Assembly (NCBI RefSeq): GCF_938045405.1
Contig: NZ_CALIMW010000230.1
Span: forward strand, 1-12,675
Direction of reading: 5' to 3'
DNA length: 12,675 nt
Source: an uncultured Campylobacter sp.
GTDB lineage: Bacteria > Campylobacterota > Campylobacteria > Campylobacterales > Campylobacteraceae
The notes under the pieces were generated by a model. It had not been told where the DNA came from. It saw only the letters and a program-made list of their open reading frames with translations, and ran no database searches. Of this stretch, positions 1-7,067 are shown piece after piece. Position 1 is the stretch's first letter; every line of letters begins with the position of its first letter. Made by a program: the position numbers and the translations under genes.

Positions 1-289
1 CCGCACCAGTAATCATATTTTTTACATAGTCAGCGTGGCCTGGGCAGTCAACGTGAGCATAGTGACGTTTCTCGGTCTCATATTCGATGTGAGACGTAGC
101 GATAGTAATACCGCGCTCTTTTTCCTCGGGAGCGTTATCGATATTGTCGTAGTCCTTTAGCTCAGCTAGACCCTTCCTGGAAAGAACAGCAGAAATAGCA
201 GCTGTCAAAGTAGTCTTACCATGGTCAACGTGACCGATGGTACCAATGTTTACGTGTGGCTTGTTACGATTAAATTTTTCTTTAGCCAT
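1..289 (-). CDS. tuf: Elongation factor Tu, N-terminal part (runs off left edge)
   Basis: EF-Tu is the GTPase that carries aminoacyl-tRNA to the ribosomal A site in the cytoplasm. Only about the first 96 codons are present. The protein begins MAKEKFNRNKPHVNIGTIGH, and the G1/P-loop GHVDHGKT follows directly. The effector-region segment APEEKERGITI and the G3 motif DCPGHADY are also visible. Two ATG codons stand in tandem (292-290 and 289-287). I chose the second because its spacing to the GGAGG Shine-Dalgarno is 5 nt and it gives the standard MAKEKF start; the first would be only 2 nt from it. The gene lies 56 bp downstream of tRNA-Thr(GGT) and is presumably co-transcribed with the four tRNAs from the promoter at 840-868. 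Identification is certain; the C-terminal domains lie outside the window. Confidence 0.98.
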   Translation of the reverse strand, partial: MAKEKFNRNKPHVNIGTIGHVDHGKTTLTAAISAVLSRKGLAELKDYDNIDNAPEEKERGITIATSHIEYETEKRHYAHVDCPGHADYVKNMITGA

Positions 290-345
290 CATATCCTCCG
301 TTATTGATTTGTGGATTACACAACAAACTAAGCGACTCTATTTTA

Positions 346-420
<75 letters not shown>

Positions 421-533
421 CTAAACTCAGGCAAAGAGAAATCGCTACCAATACCCAACAATGCGACCAAAATTTAGATTATGTAAGCATATAAAAGCAG
501 TTAAGTTTTACAGCTCCCAGTAAACCTAAATGG

Positions 534-610
534 TGGAGCGGGAAACGGGGCTCGAACCCGCGACCCTCAGCTTGGAAGGCTGATGCTCTAGCCAACTGAG
601 CTAATCCCGC
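534..610 (-). tRNA. glyT: tRNA-Gly (anticodon TCC)
   Basis: This is a 77-nt cloverleaf on the minus strand. The acceptor stem is GCGGGAT opposite TTCCCGC (with wobble), and TCCA is encoded at the 3' end. The anticodon stem TCAGC/GCTGA holds the loop CTTCCAA, so the anticodon is TCC, reading GGA/GGG glycine codons. The 113-bp gap to the following tRNA-Thr is longer than the other tRNA spacers, and I see no further RNA gene in it. Confidence 0.97.
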
Positions 611-622
611 ATCAAAAATTCA

Positions 623-707
<85 letters not shown>

Positions 708-743
708 CTTTGATGAAATCTGGTCAAACACTGTTACAAAAAA

Positions 744-819
744 TGGAGCTGGTGGACGGGATCGAACCGCCGACCCACTGCTTACAAGGCAGTAGCTCTA
801 CCAGCTGAGCTACACCAGC
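744..819 (-). tRNA. thrU: tRNA-Thr (anticodon TGT)
   Basis: This is a 76-nt cloverleaf on the minus strand. The acceptor stem GCTGGTG pairs with CACCAGC, with discriminator T and encoded CCA. The anticodon stem ACTGC/GCAGT holds the loop CTTGTAA, so the anticodon is TGT, reading ACA/ACG threonine codons. It is the first gene of the tRNA-tuf transcription unit and starts 20 bp downstream of the -10 element of the promoter at 840-868. Confidence 0.97.
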
Positions 820-839
820 ATTTTGAAATTGAAGTGGCA

Positions 840-868
840 ATTATAACCGAAAAATCCCCAATTGTCAA
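840..868 (-). promoter_or_regulatory. Perfect-consensus sigma70 promoter of the tRNA-tuf operon
   Basis: On the minus strand, TTGACA (868-863) and TATAAT (845-840) are separated by exactly 17 bp. Transcription should start around 832-834, a short distance before tRNA-Thr(TGT). Both hexamers match the consensus at all positions. That is unusual for Campylobacter, whose vegetative promoters generally lack a conserved -35 box. It fits the very high expression needed for EF-Tu and tRNAs. Confidence 0.88.
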
Positions 869-905
869 GGCTAAAACAGCCTATTTTAAAATTTTATAAA
901 ATTTC

Positions 906-914
906 TGCTATAAT
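906..914 (+). promoter_or_regulatory. Extended -10 promoter of the small membrane protein gene
   Basis: TGCTATAAT gives an extended -10 (TGn plus TATAAT at 909-914), preceded by AT-rich DNA with no clear -35, as is typical of Campylobacter. It lies 31 bp before the start codon at 946 and points away from the tRNA-tuf promoter at 840-868. Confidence 0.6.
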
Positions 915-945
915 GCGCGCAATTTTAAATTTTAAGGAATTTTAT

Positions 946-1149
946 ATGAAAATCGTACCTTGGATCATAATAGTTTTTATGATTTATTTGATTTATTATT
1001 TTATCTCCCGCTCCGAAAAGCGTCTAAATACCCTTGAAAAGCGCTTAAATAAGATAGAAGAAAACTTAAGCGAGATAAAAAAAGCTACCGAAGCCAACAG
1101 GCTCTTAATCGAAGAAGCAAAGCTAGACTCTGAAGATGACGCAAAATAG
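946..1149 (+). CDS. Small single-pass membrane protein with coiled coil
   Basis: This gene encodes 67 residues of unknown function. Residues about 3-19 (IVPWIIIVFMIYLIYYF) form one hydrophobic segment with no signal-peptidase site. It is followed by a charged heptad-like stretch at about 22-55 (EKRLNTLEKRLNKIEENL), which predicts a coiled coil projecting from the membrane. The tail is acidic (DSEDDAK). I chose the ATG at 946 over an in-frame ATG at 862 because an AAGGA Shine-Dalgarno lies just upstream at 934-938 and the promoter -10 at 909-914 lies between the two. The gene stands alone, divergent from the tRNA operon. The layout (short TM, then coiled coil) resembles phage-shock-type or divisome accessory proteins, but that is only a structural likeness. 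I do not recognise the family. Confidence 0.75.
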   Translation: MKIVPWIIIVFMIYLIYYFISRSEKRLNTLEKRLNKIEENLSEIKKATEANRLLIEEAKLDSEDDAK

Positions 1150-1774
1150 CAATAATAAAATTAAATTTAAAGCTCCAATTTCGCTAGCTTCGCCTTTTTG
1201 CCAAATATCTCGTGCTAAAAATTGTGAATATATTTTATGCATACTTTGGCATTTTTGAAAGAAATTTTGCCCCAACGTCAAAACCACAAAGTGCAAGAAG
1301 CCCATGCGTAACTAATTTGAAATTTTACGAAATTTAAAATTCGCGCTTTAATCCTGCAACGCTAAGCAAATCTACGCGAATTAATAAATCAAAATTCCAG
1401 CCATTAGCCGCAAATTCCATAGAATTTCAAATAACGTCGCATAAAATTAAAATTCTGCCAAAATCCATCTTACAATTCAACTCCTTAAAATTTTGCGCAA
1501 ATCCCTCAGCTAAAATTCTAAACTACAAAATTTTAGTATTTAAAATCATATTAATCAACCCCACCGCAGAGCAAAACCTATGAGATCGCACCGAGCGCTG
1601 CCCCAGGCTTAATATATCCGAAAGCTTAAAAGTGTAGACCATAACCTCTGCAAGCTAACGATAAAATTTAATCATAATTTTTAAAAACCAAAATTTCAAA
1701 AGCACGGAATTTTGTCCCAGGATGTGAATTGAGTAAAAAGCCGGCGAAATGCAGGAGCTTCTAAAACGCAAAAT
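1150..1774. other. 625-bp AT-rich spacer without a supported gene
   Basis: No convincing coding region, RNA gene or terminator with a T tract is visible. The stretch lies between the convergent ends of the small membrane protein gene and the Fe-S protein gene. Between about 1380 and 1545 the words AATTC/AATTT recur at loosely regular spacing, for example about 25 and then 13-14 bp around 1493-1540. This recalls, in a more decayed form, the 37-bp repeat at 9019-9284. The likeness is tentative. Confidence 0.5.
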
Positions 1775-3079
1775 TTATCCATTGGAATTTTCCTCGCCCA
1801 TAAGCGCTTCAGCGATAAGCTCTAGCGGATTTATGCACCTCATCTGCGAGCTGCTTAAAAAAAGCGAATTATTTAGCTGCATCCTGCACGCACTGCACTC
1901 AGCAGAGACTACGCGCACGGGTAGATCCGCCATTGCGCGCGCCTTAGCTAATCCTGCTTCACGCGCGAGCTCGTAACGCTCGGTCTGCATCGTCACACCG
2001 CCAAATCCGCAGCATTTATTAGGCTCATCCATCTCGGTTATTTCGTAGTTTTGAGCGAGCAAGCCGCGCGGTTCTTTCCAAATACCCTGCATTTTGCGGG
2101 CATGGCACGGATCGTGATAAGTAATCGCTAAAGCCCTTTTGCCGCGGCGCATCAAAAGATCACTTAAGTTTGTAAATTTATAAAAGTATTCGCTCGCCAT
2201 AAAAATTTTACTCGCAAGCTTTTGCGCACGGGCTTTCCATTGCGGCTCGTTTTCAAAAAAATGCGCGTAATCCACCCGCAGCATTGCAGAGCACGTAGCC
2301 TCGGGCACTATAATCGCATCAAGAGCAGGCAGAGCTTTTTCGAAATATGCTATATTAAATTTTGCCACGCGTTCAACCGCTGCAAAATCTCCCGTAAAAT
2401 ACGCAGGAGCGCCGCAACAGGCTTGTTCCTTCATTAAATTTACGTTTAGCTTTAGCGCTCGCGCGATATGTAAAACCGCCTCGCCTACGCCCGTGTAAGC
2501 GTAGTTTGCCATGCAGCCTATAAAAATTCCGATAGTTTTTTCGCCGCCGTTGTCGATAAATTCTGCGTGAGAGTTCATAAAGCTTTTTTTCGCAGGAGCA
2601 GGCAGCAGGCGCTCTTTTTTAAGTAGTGGTAAGCCAAATCTAGGCGACATAGAGCTTTGCGTATCTTTTCGCATCTTAAAGCCACAGCTAAGAAACACGT
2701 ATCCAAGCGCTGCTGCTAGATCCAGCGCTTTGCGGTGCCCGAGCAGCCAAAACGCAGCTTTTTTGTACCACGCGATGCCAAATTTTTCCGCAATGCGCGC
2801 GCGAACATTCTCGATTGCCGTATCTATGGGCAAAGACTCGCCGCAAATATCTACGCAGTTGGTGCATAAAAAGCAGCTTTCAAAAATTTTCTTAGCGTTT
2901 TTATCAAGCTTTAGCTCATTCCTGCCGTAAGCGCCCAAAAGATCCACAAATCCGCGCGGGCTCGTTACTTCATCGCCGTTAATACCATGAATCGTGCAGA
3001 CTTGGATACATTTACCACATTTTACGCAACGCTCGCTAAGTGCCGCAAAATCGAACGCTCCAAGCTTTGCCTTACTCAT
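1775..3079 (-). CDS. (Fe-S)-binding oxidoreductase subunit with two CCG domains (GlcF/GlpC/LutA-like)
   Basis: This 434-residue protein has two N-terminal ferredoxin-type cysteine clusters: C18-x2-C21-x2-C24-x3-C28 and C69-x2-C72-x2-C75-x3-C79, each fit for a 4Fe-4S cluster. Two cysteine-rich (CCG) domains follow. The first has C189 and CCG at 221-223; the second has C325 (DPCHARK), CCGFGG at 356-361 and C395/C398. The layout is that of GlcF, GlpC and LutA-type subunits, which pass electrons from a flavoprotein dehydrogenase or to a membrane partner, but no flavoprotein partner is next to it. It follows hemN by 11 bp, and its ATG is preceded by GGCGCGGCT with no recognisable Shine-Dalgarno, so translation is probably coupled to hemN. 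The same hemN neighbour exists, as I recall, in C. jejuni (Cj0991c). Family assignment is firm; the substrate is unknown. Confidence 0.88.
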   Translation of the reverse strand: MSKAKLGAFDFAALSERCVKCGKCIQVCTIHGINGDEVTSPRGFVDLLGAYGRNELKLDKNAKKIFESCFLCTNCVDICGESLPIDTAIENVRARIAEKFGIAWYKKAAFWLLGHRKALDLAAALGYVFLSCGFKMRKDTQSSMSPRFGLPLLKKERLLPAPAKKSFMNSHAEFIDNGGEKTIGIFIGCMANYAYTGVGEAVLHIARALKLNVNLMKEQACCGAPAYFTGDFAAVERVAKFNIAYFEKALPALDAIIVPEATCSAMLRVDYAHFFENEPQWKARAQKLASKIFMASEYFYKFTNLSDLLMRRGKRALAITYHDPCHARKMQGIWKEPRGLLAQNYEITEMDEPNKCCGFGGVTMQTERYELAREAGLAKARAMADLPVRVVSAECSACRMQLNNSLFLSSSQMRCINPLELIAEALMGEENSNG

Positions 3080-3090
3080 AGCCGCGCCGC

Positions 3091-4455
3091 TTAGACGGTT
3101 TTAGAAAAGCGCTTTTCGCCCAAATTTTTATCCATATACTCATCAAAGCACATCGCGATATTACGGATCAAAAGCGTGCCGGTAGGCGTTACTGAAATTC
3201 TATGCGGCGAGACTTGTACGAAATCCTTTAGCGCCTCAAGCTGCTTTAGGCTCGCGCCGAAATGCTCGAAAAATTTTATCTTAAATTTCTCCTCGATCGC
3301 CTCTATATCGACGCAAAAATTACTCATCAGCCCCATAATCACCTCTTTGCGCAGCAGATCCTCTTCATTTAGCAAAATGCCCCTGCAATACGGCAGCCTG
3401 CCCGCATCTATCGCGGCCTCGTAAGCGTCCATATCTTTGAAATTTTGCGCGTAGTGGCGCGCGCCCTCGCCGATGCTGGTTAGCCCGATGCCGATCAGAT
3501 CTGCGCCGCCCTTGGTCGTATAGCCCTGAAAATTACGGTGCAGCGAGCCGTTTTTAAGCGCGGCATGAAGCTCATCGGCGGGCTTTGAGTAGTGATCCAT
3601 GCCGATCATCTCATATCCGTTCGCGCTCAAAAAATCGTGGGTAAATTTTAAAATTTCAAGCTTCACCTTTGGTTCTGGCAGTGTCGTCTCGTCAAATTTA
3701 CGCATAGATTTTTTTATCCACGGCACATGCGCGTAGTTAAAGATCGCGAAGCGGTCCGGATCAAGCGAAAGCGCAAGCTCCAGCGTGCGCTTAAAGCTAG
3801 CTAGGCTCTGATACGGAAGCCCATAGATCAGATCCATATTTATCGATTTTATCCCCCTCTCGCGCGCCATGGCTATGACGTCCCTAGTAAGTTCGAAAGG
3901 CTGGATGCGGTGGATCTCCTTTTGCACGCGCTCGTCGAAGTCCTGCACGCCGTAGCTGATGCGATTAAAGCCGTTTGAGACGAGCACGTCAAGCTGCTCG
4001 GCGTTTAAAAACCGCGGATCGATCTCGCAGCTGATCTCGGCTTCGGGGCTGAAGTTTTTAAAATACTTTTTGATATTTTTTATGTGGCGCGCGAGCTGTT
4101 CGGCGCTAAAATACGTAGGCGTGCCGCCGCCGAAGTGCATCTGCACGACCTGCCTGGAGCCGTCCACGACGCTGCTTAAAATTTGCATTTCGCGCTCGAT
4201 ATAGTCCAGATATCGATCCATCTTGTCGCGCTTGCCGGTGTAGATTACGTTGCAGCCGCAAAAATAACAGGCGGAGCGGCAAAACGGCATGTGAAAGTAA
4301 AGCGACAGCGGCGTAGAGCTTTTTTGATTTTTCAGCTCGTTCAAATACCCGTCGTAGCTGAAATTTTCGCTAAATTCCAAAGCGGTCGGATAGCTCGTGT
4401 AGCGAGGCCCCGGGCGCGAAAATTTCGCGTAAGCGTCGAAGTCTATGCTATTCAC
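3091..4455 (-). CDS. hemN: Oxygen-independent coproporphyrinogen III oxidase (radical SAM)
   Basis: HemN decarboxylates coproporphyrinogen III to protoporphyrinogen IX without oxygen, using S-adenosylmethionine and a 4Fe-4S cluster in the cytoplasm. The 454-residue length is standard. The N-terminal RPGPRYTSYPTA motif is typical of true HemN. The radical-SAM cysteines are C59-x3-C63-x2-C66, with C68 following as in HemN proteins. The SAM-binding GGGTP lies at 109-113. The start is GTG at 4455-4453, giving MNSIDFDAYAKF. This overlaps the end of the DUF2603 gene by 8 bp, and only a weak GGCGG precedes it, so translational coupling is likely. The YFCGCN signature and full length favour HemN over the shorter HemW-type relatives. 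hemB lies upstream on the same strand, so two heme-pathway genes share the neighbourhood. Confidence 0.95.
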   Translation of the reverse strand: MNSIDFDAYAKFSRPGPRYTSYPTALEFSENFSYDGYLNELKNQKSSTPLSLYFHMPFCRSACYFCGCNVIYTGKRDKMDRYLDYIEREMQILSSVVDGSRQVVQMHFGGGTPTYFSAEQLARHIKNIKKYFKNFSPEAEISCEIDPRFLNAEQLDVLVSNGFNRISYGVQDFDERVQKEIHRIQPFELTRDVIAMARERGIKSINMDLIYGLPYQSLASFKRTLELALSLDPDRFAIFNYAHVPWIKKSMRKFDETTLPEPKVKLEILKFTHDFLSANGYEMIGMDHYSKPADELHAALKNGSLHRNFQGYTTKGGADLIGIGLTSIGEGARHYAQNFKDMDAYEAAIDAGRLPYCRGILLNEEDLLRKEVIMGLMSNFCVDIEAIEEKFKIKFFEHFGASLKQLEALKDFVQVSPHRISVTPTGTLLIRNIAMCFDEYMDKNLGEKRFSKTV

Positions 4456-4930
4456 GGCCGCCCGCCTTGGTTTTGATAAGCTCTTCGATGTCGATGAAAA
4501 GGTTCGGATGCAGGCTTTTTACGCGCGAAACGACGGCATCGACGTCTAAGCTTAATCTTTTCGCATTCGGATTTGCGCCCGTAAGCCTTCTGATCTCGTC
4601 CATGCACACGATCCACGCGTCGCCGAAATCCACCGGCGTATGCTGCAAAATCGAGCGCTCAAGCTTGAGATTAAAATTTTCCTGCATCGCGTTTTTGGTC
4701 GCGGCGATGAGATTTGCAAGCGATTTTATCGAGATCATCGTGTGCACTTCGTTATTTTCGTCGATGCCGAACCACGGCTCCTCGTCGCTCCACGAGCCGC
4801 TTTTTAGAGTGAGTTTTTTCTCGTTGTCCTCGCCCTGCGAAATTTCAAAAACCGTCCTTTTCGAGCTATCCAGCCCAAAAAATTCGCTCGCTTTGTCGAT
4901 CTTTTTTAGCGCTTTATCTTTTTCTTCCAT
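4448..4930 (-). CDS. DUF2603 / UPF0763 family protein
   Basis: This conserved protein of unknown function has 160 residues. I recognise the family from its core LKLERSILQHTPVDFGDAW (residues about 87-105), which parallels the 'LERDIIIQAPIDFEDV' core I recall in the Helicobacter relative. The family appears restricted to Campylobacterota. No signal peptide or membrane segment is visible. The N-terminus is highly charged and the protein is mildly acidic, suggesting a soluble cytoplasmic protein. The ATG at 4930 has a good AGGAGA Shine-Dalgarno. It starts 15 bp after argF and overlaps hemN by 8 bp, so it is the middle gene of the argF-hemN unit. Its fixed place before hemN in Campylobacter hints at a link to HemN, but that is inference. 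Confidence 0.85.
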   Translation of the reverse strand: MEEKDKALKKIDKASEFFGLDSSKRTVFEISQGEDNEKKLTLKSGSWSDEEPWFGIDENNEVHTMISIKSLANLIAATKNAMQENFNLKLERSILQHTPVDFGDAWIVCMDEIRRLTGANPNAKRLSLDVDAVVSRVKSLHPNLFIDIEELIKTKAGGRE

Positions 4931-4945
4931 GCGTTCTCCTAAAAT

Positions 4946-5869
4946 TTATCTTTTTTGATCCAGCCAGACCATGACGCCCTTTTGCGCGTGCAGGCGATTT
5001 TCCGCCTCTGCAAAAATTTCATCCGCGTGCGCTTCAAACACGGCCTCGCTCACCTCGTATCCGCGGTACGCCGGCAAGCAGTGCAAAAAGATCGCACCGC
5101 TACCTGCTAGAACCATTAAGCTTTCATCCACGCAAAAGCCCGCGAAATCGCGAATTCTTTGCTCTTTTTCGGCTTCTTGCCCCATCGAAACCCAAGTATC
5201 GGTCGTCACGACGTTTGCGCCCGCTACGGCTTCCCTTATATCGTTCGTTATTAAAATTTTAGCGCCCGAAATTTCGGCATTTTGCCGTGCCTGCGCCAGT
5301 ATCTGCGGATCGGCCTCGTAGCCCACGGGCGTCGCTATTCGCAGCTCAAAGCCAAGCTTGCTGGCAAGCATGAGCCACGAATGCGTCATATTGTTGCCGT
5401 CGCCCACGTACGCGGCTTTTATCTTTGGAGTTTCAATACCGCGCTCCACGATCGTCATTAAATCCGCCATTAGCTGCACGGGATGAAATTTATCGCTTAG
5501 CCCGTTTATCACCGGCACGCGGCTAAATTCCGCAAGCTCTATTAACGTCTCGTGGCGATTTACGCGCGCCATGATTAGATCGCACATTCGCGAAATCACG
5601 CGCGCAGTATCTTTGACCGGCTCGCCTCGCCCGAGCTGTATGTCGCGACTGCTCAAAAACAACGCGTGTCCGCCAAGCTCGTTCATCCCTACGTCGAAGC
5701 TAACGCGCGTCCTGGTCGAACTTTTTTCAAATATCATCGCTAATTTTTGATCTTTTAAATATGGCTTGAAATTTCGCGCTTTAGCTTCTTTCTTTATCTC
5801 AAAGGCTAAATTTAAAATTTCGATTATCTCGTCTTTGCTAAAATCGTTTAACGTAAGAAAGTGCCTCAT
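4946..5869 (-). CDS. argF: Ornithine carbamoyltransferase
   Basis: OTCase makes citrulline from ornithine and carbamoyl phosphate in arginine biosynthesis. The 307-residue protein shows the carbamoyl-phosphate site STRTR (51-55), HPVQ (129-132, the usual HPCQ position), the ornithine-side motif DTWVSMG (224-230) and HCLPA (263-267). These distinguish it from aspartate carbamoyltransferase, which lacks the SMG and HCLP motifs. The ATG at 5869 has a strong AAAGGAG Shine-Dalgarno a few bases upstream, and a plausible -10 lies at 5894-5889. It is the first gene of the operon argF, DUF2603, hemN, Fe-S protein. No ARG box of the E. coli type is visible in the upstream 157 bp. Confidence 0.96.
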   Translation of the reverse strand: MRHFLTLNDFSKDEIIEILNLAFEIKKEAKARNFKPYLKDQKLAMIFEKSSTRTRVSFDVGMNELGGHALFLSSRDIQLGRGEPVKDTARVISRMCDLIMARVNRHETLIELAEFSRVPVINGLSDKFHPVQLMADLMTIVERGIETPKIKAAYVGDGNNMTHSWLMLASKLGFELRIATPVGYEADPQILAQARQNAEISGAKILITNDIREAVAGANVVTTDTWVSMGQEAEKEQRIRDFAGFCVDESLMVLAGSGAIFLHCLPAYRGYEVSEAVFEAHADEIFAEAENRLHAQKGVMVWLDQKR

Positions 5870-5888
5870 ATCGCTCCTTTTTGGTTAA

Positions 5889-5894
5889 ATTTTA
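5889..5894 (-). promoter_or_regulatory. Probable -10 of the argF operon
   Basis: The minus strand reads GTAAAATTTAACC, giving TAAAAT at 5894-5889, about 20 bp before the argF start and just before its Shine-Dalgarno. No -35 match is evident. The site is weak by itself. It is supported by its position in the only gap (157 bp) upstream of the operon. Confidence 0.4.
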
Positions 5895-5996
5895 CACTGT
5901 TTTCGCTTACGTAACGTTTTATTCGGCTTTAAAATTTTAAATTTGCGCTACGTGCCGCGAAGTAAATTTCAAAAACCAAGTCTCGCTGCTGCTGCG

Positions 5997-6027
5997 AAAT
6001 TTTAAAATTCCAAAATTTTTAAAATTT
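5997..6027 (-). repeat. AT-only inverted repeat at the end of hemB
   Basis: The arm 5997-6009 (AAATTTTAAAATT) pairs with 6014-6027 around a CCAA loop, with one bulged base. It ends on the hemB stop codon. The stem is pure A/T with no run of T after it on the minus strand, so it is a poor classical terminator. It may still mark the 3' end of hemB before the argF promoter. Confidence 0.4.
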
Positions 6028-7004
6028 TACCTGCGCGAATTTAAAATTTCCGCGATCTCTTTAGCGTGATAGGTGATGATCATATCCGCGCCGGCGCGCC
6101 TTATGCCTATCATCGTCTCCATCATCACGCGCTCATAATCGATCACGCCCGCTTTTTTACCCGCCTGCAGTAGCGAGTATTCGCCGCTTACGTTATACGC
6201 ACAGATCGGCAGCAGCGTGCGCTCTCTAAGGTCTCTGATTAGATCCAGATACGCAAGCGCGGGCTTTATCATCAAGATATCCGCTCCCTGCGCCTCGTCT
6301 TGCAGGCTTTCGTTGATCGCCTCAAATCTATTTGCGGGATCCATCTGGTAGCTGCTGCGATCGCCGAAACTAGGCGCTGATTCTGCCACGTCGCGAAACG
6401 GCCCGTAGTAGCCGCTGGCAAACTTGCTCGAATACGCCATAATCGGCAAATTTTCAAATCCGCCGTGATCGAGCGCCTCTCGCAAGGTAGCGATAATACC
6501 GTCCATCATGCCGCTGGGCGCGATCATATCTGCGCCCGCTTTAGCGTGCACTAAAGCCTGCTGCGCCGAAATTTCAAGCGTCGCGTCGTTATCCACCGTC
6601 TGATGCACATGATCGATGATGCCGCAGTGCCCGTGGTCGGTGTATTCGCAAAAGCACAGATCGGTGATTACTAATAAATTTGGAAATTTAGCCTTTATCG
6701 CGCGCAGCGAAGTCGCGATGATGCCGTCCTCGCTTAGCGCGTCCGAGCCGATGCTGTCCTTTAGCGAAGGAATTCCGAAAAGTAAAATTTTATCCAAACC
6801 GAGCGTCAAAAGAGCCTTGCACTCTTTTAAAATTTCATCTAAGCTCATCTGAAATACGCCGGGCATCGAGGCGATCTCTTTTTTGATGCCGCTTCCTTCC
6901 ACGACAAAAAGCGGATAGATCAGCGAGCGAGTTTGCAGATCGGTTTGTCGCACCAGATCCCTAAGCGCAGGGTTTATTCGTAGCCGTCTAAATCGTTTAA
7001 ACAT
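6027..7004 (-). CDS. hemB: Delta-aminolevulinic acid dehydratase (porphobilinogen synthase)
   Basis: HemB condenses two molecules of 5-aminolevulinate to porphobilinogen, the second common step of tetrapyrrole synthesis. The 325-residue length is normal. The two Schiff-base lysines are K194 (MAYSSKFAS) and K247 (MIKPALAYLD). The cysteine cluster C117, C119 and C127 (DLCFCEYTDHGHCG) marks the zinc-dependent class rather than the aspartate-rich magnesium class. The ATG at 7004 is preceded by AAAGGAAAA. The gene is followed after 157 bp by argF on the same strand and is divergent from ribA, from which only 63 bp separate it. It feeds the same pathway as hemN downstream. Confidence 0.97.
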   Translation of the reverse strand: MFKRFRRLRINPALRDLVRQTDLQTRSLIYPLFVVEGSGIKKEIASMPGVFQMSLDEILKECKALLTLGLDKILLFGIPSLKDSIGSDALSEDGIIATSLRAIKAKFPNLLVITDLCFCEYTDHGHCGIIDHVHQTVDNDATLEISAQQALVHAKAGADMIAPSGMMDGIIATLREALDHGGFENLPIMAYSSKFASGYYGPFRDVAESAPSFGDRSSYQMDPANRFEAINESLQDEAQGADILMIKPALAYLDLIRDLRERTLLPICAYNVSGEYSLLQAGKKAGVIDYERVMMETMIGIRRAGADMIITYHAKEIAEILNSRR

Positions 7005-7026
7005 TATTTTTCCTTTTTTAGCTAGA

Positions 7027-7043
7027 ATTGTAAGATTTATAAT
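7027..7043. promoter_or_regulatory. Back-to-back -10 elements of hemB and ribA
   Basis: In the 63-bp gap between the two start codons, TATAAT (7038-7043, plus) lies 24 bp before the ribA ATG, and TACAAT (7032-7027, minus) lies 22 bp before the hemB ATG. They are only 5 bp apart and point in opposite directions, so polymerases on the two promoters should exclude each other. Neither has a good -35 hexamer. Confidence 0.6.
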
Positions 7044-7067
7044 ATCACAATCGGAGTAAATTTAAGC

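Noticed and set aside
421..533. Secondary tuf promoter or extra small RNA in the 113-bp gap between tRNA-Gly and tRNA-Thr.
   Set aside because: Only poor -10-like words (CATAAT, with TTAACT 15 bp upstream) are present and no stable fold is evident.
1123..1305. 60-codon minus-strand open frame in the spacer after the small membrane protein.
   Set aside because: It overlaps the end of a better supported gene, lacks a ribosome-binding site and resembles translated AT-rich spacer.
4467..4958. 163-codon plus-strand open frame opposite the DUF2603 gene.
   Set aside because: It is a shadow of DUF2603, which has the right Shine-Dalgarno, operon spacing and family core.
5870..6026. ARG-box operator upstream of argF.
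   Set aside because: No pair of TNTGAATNNNNATTCANA-like sites is visible; the AT-rich palindromes here are generic to this genome's spacers.
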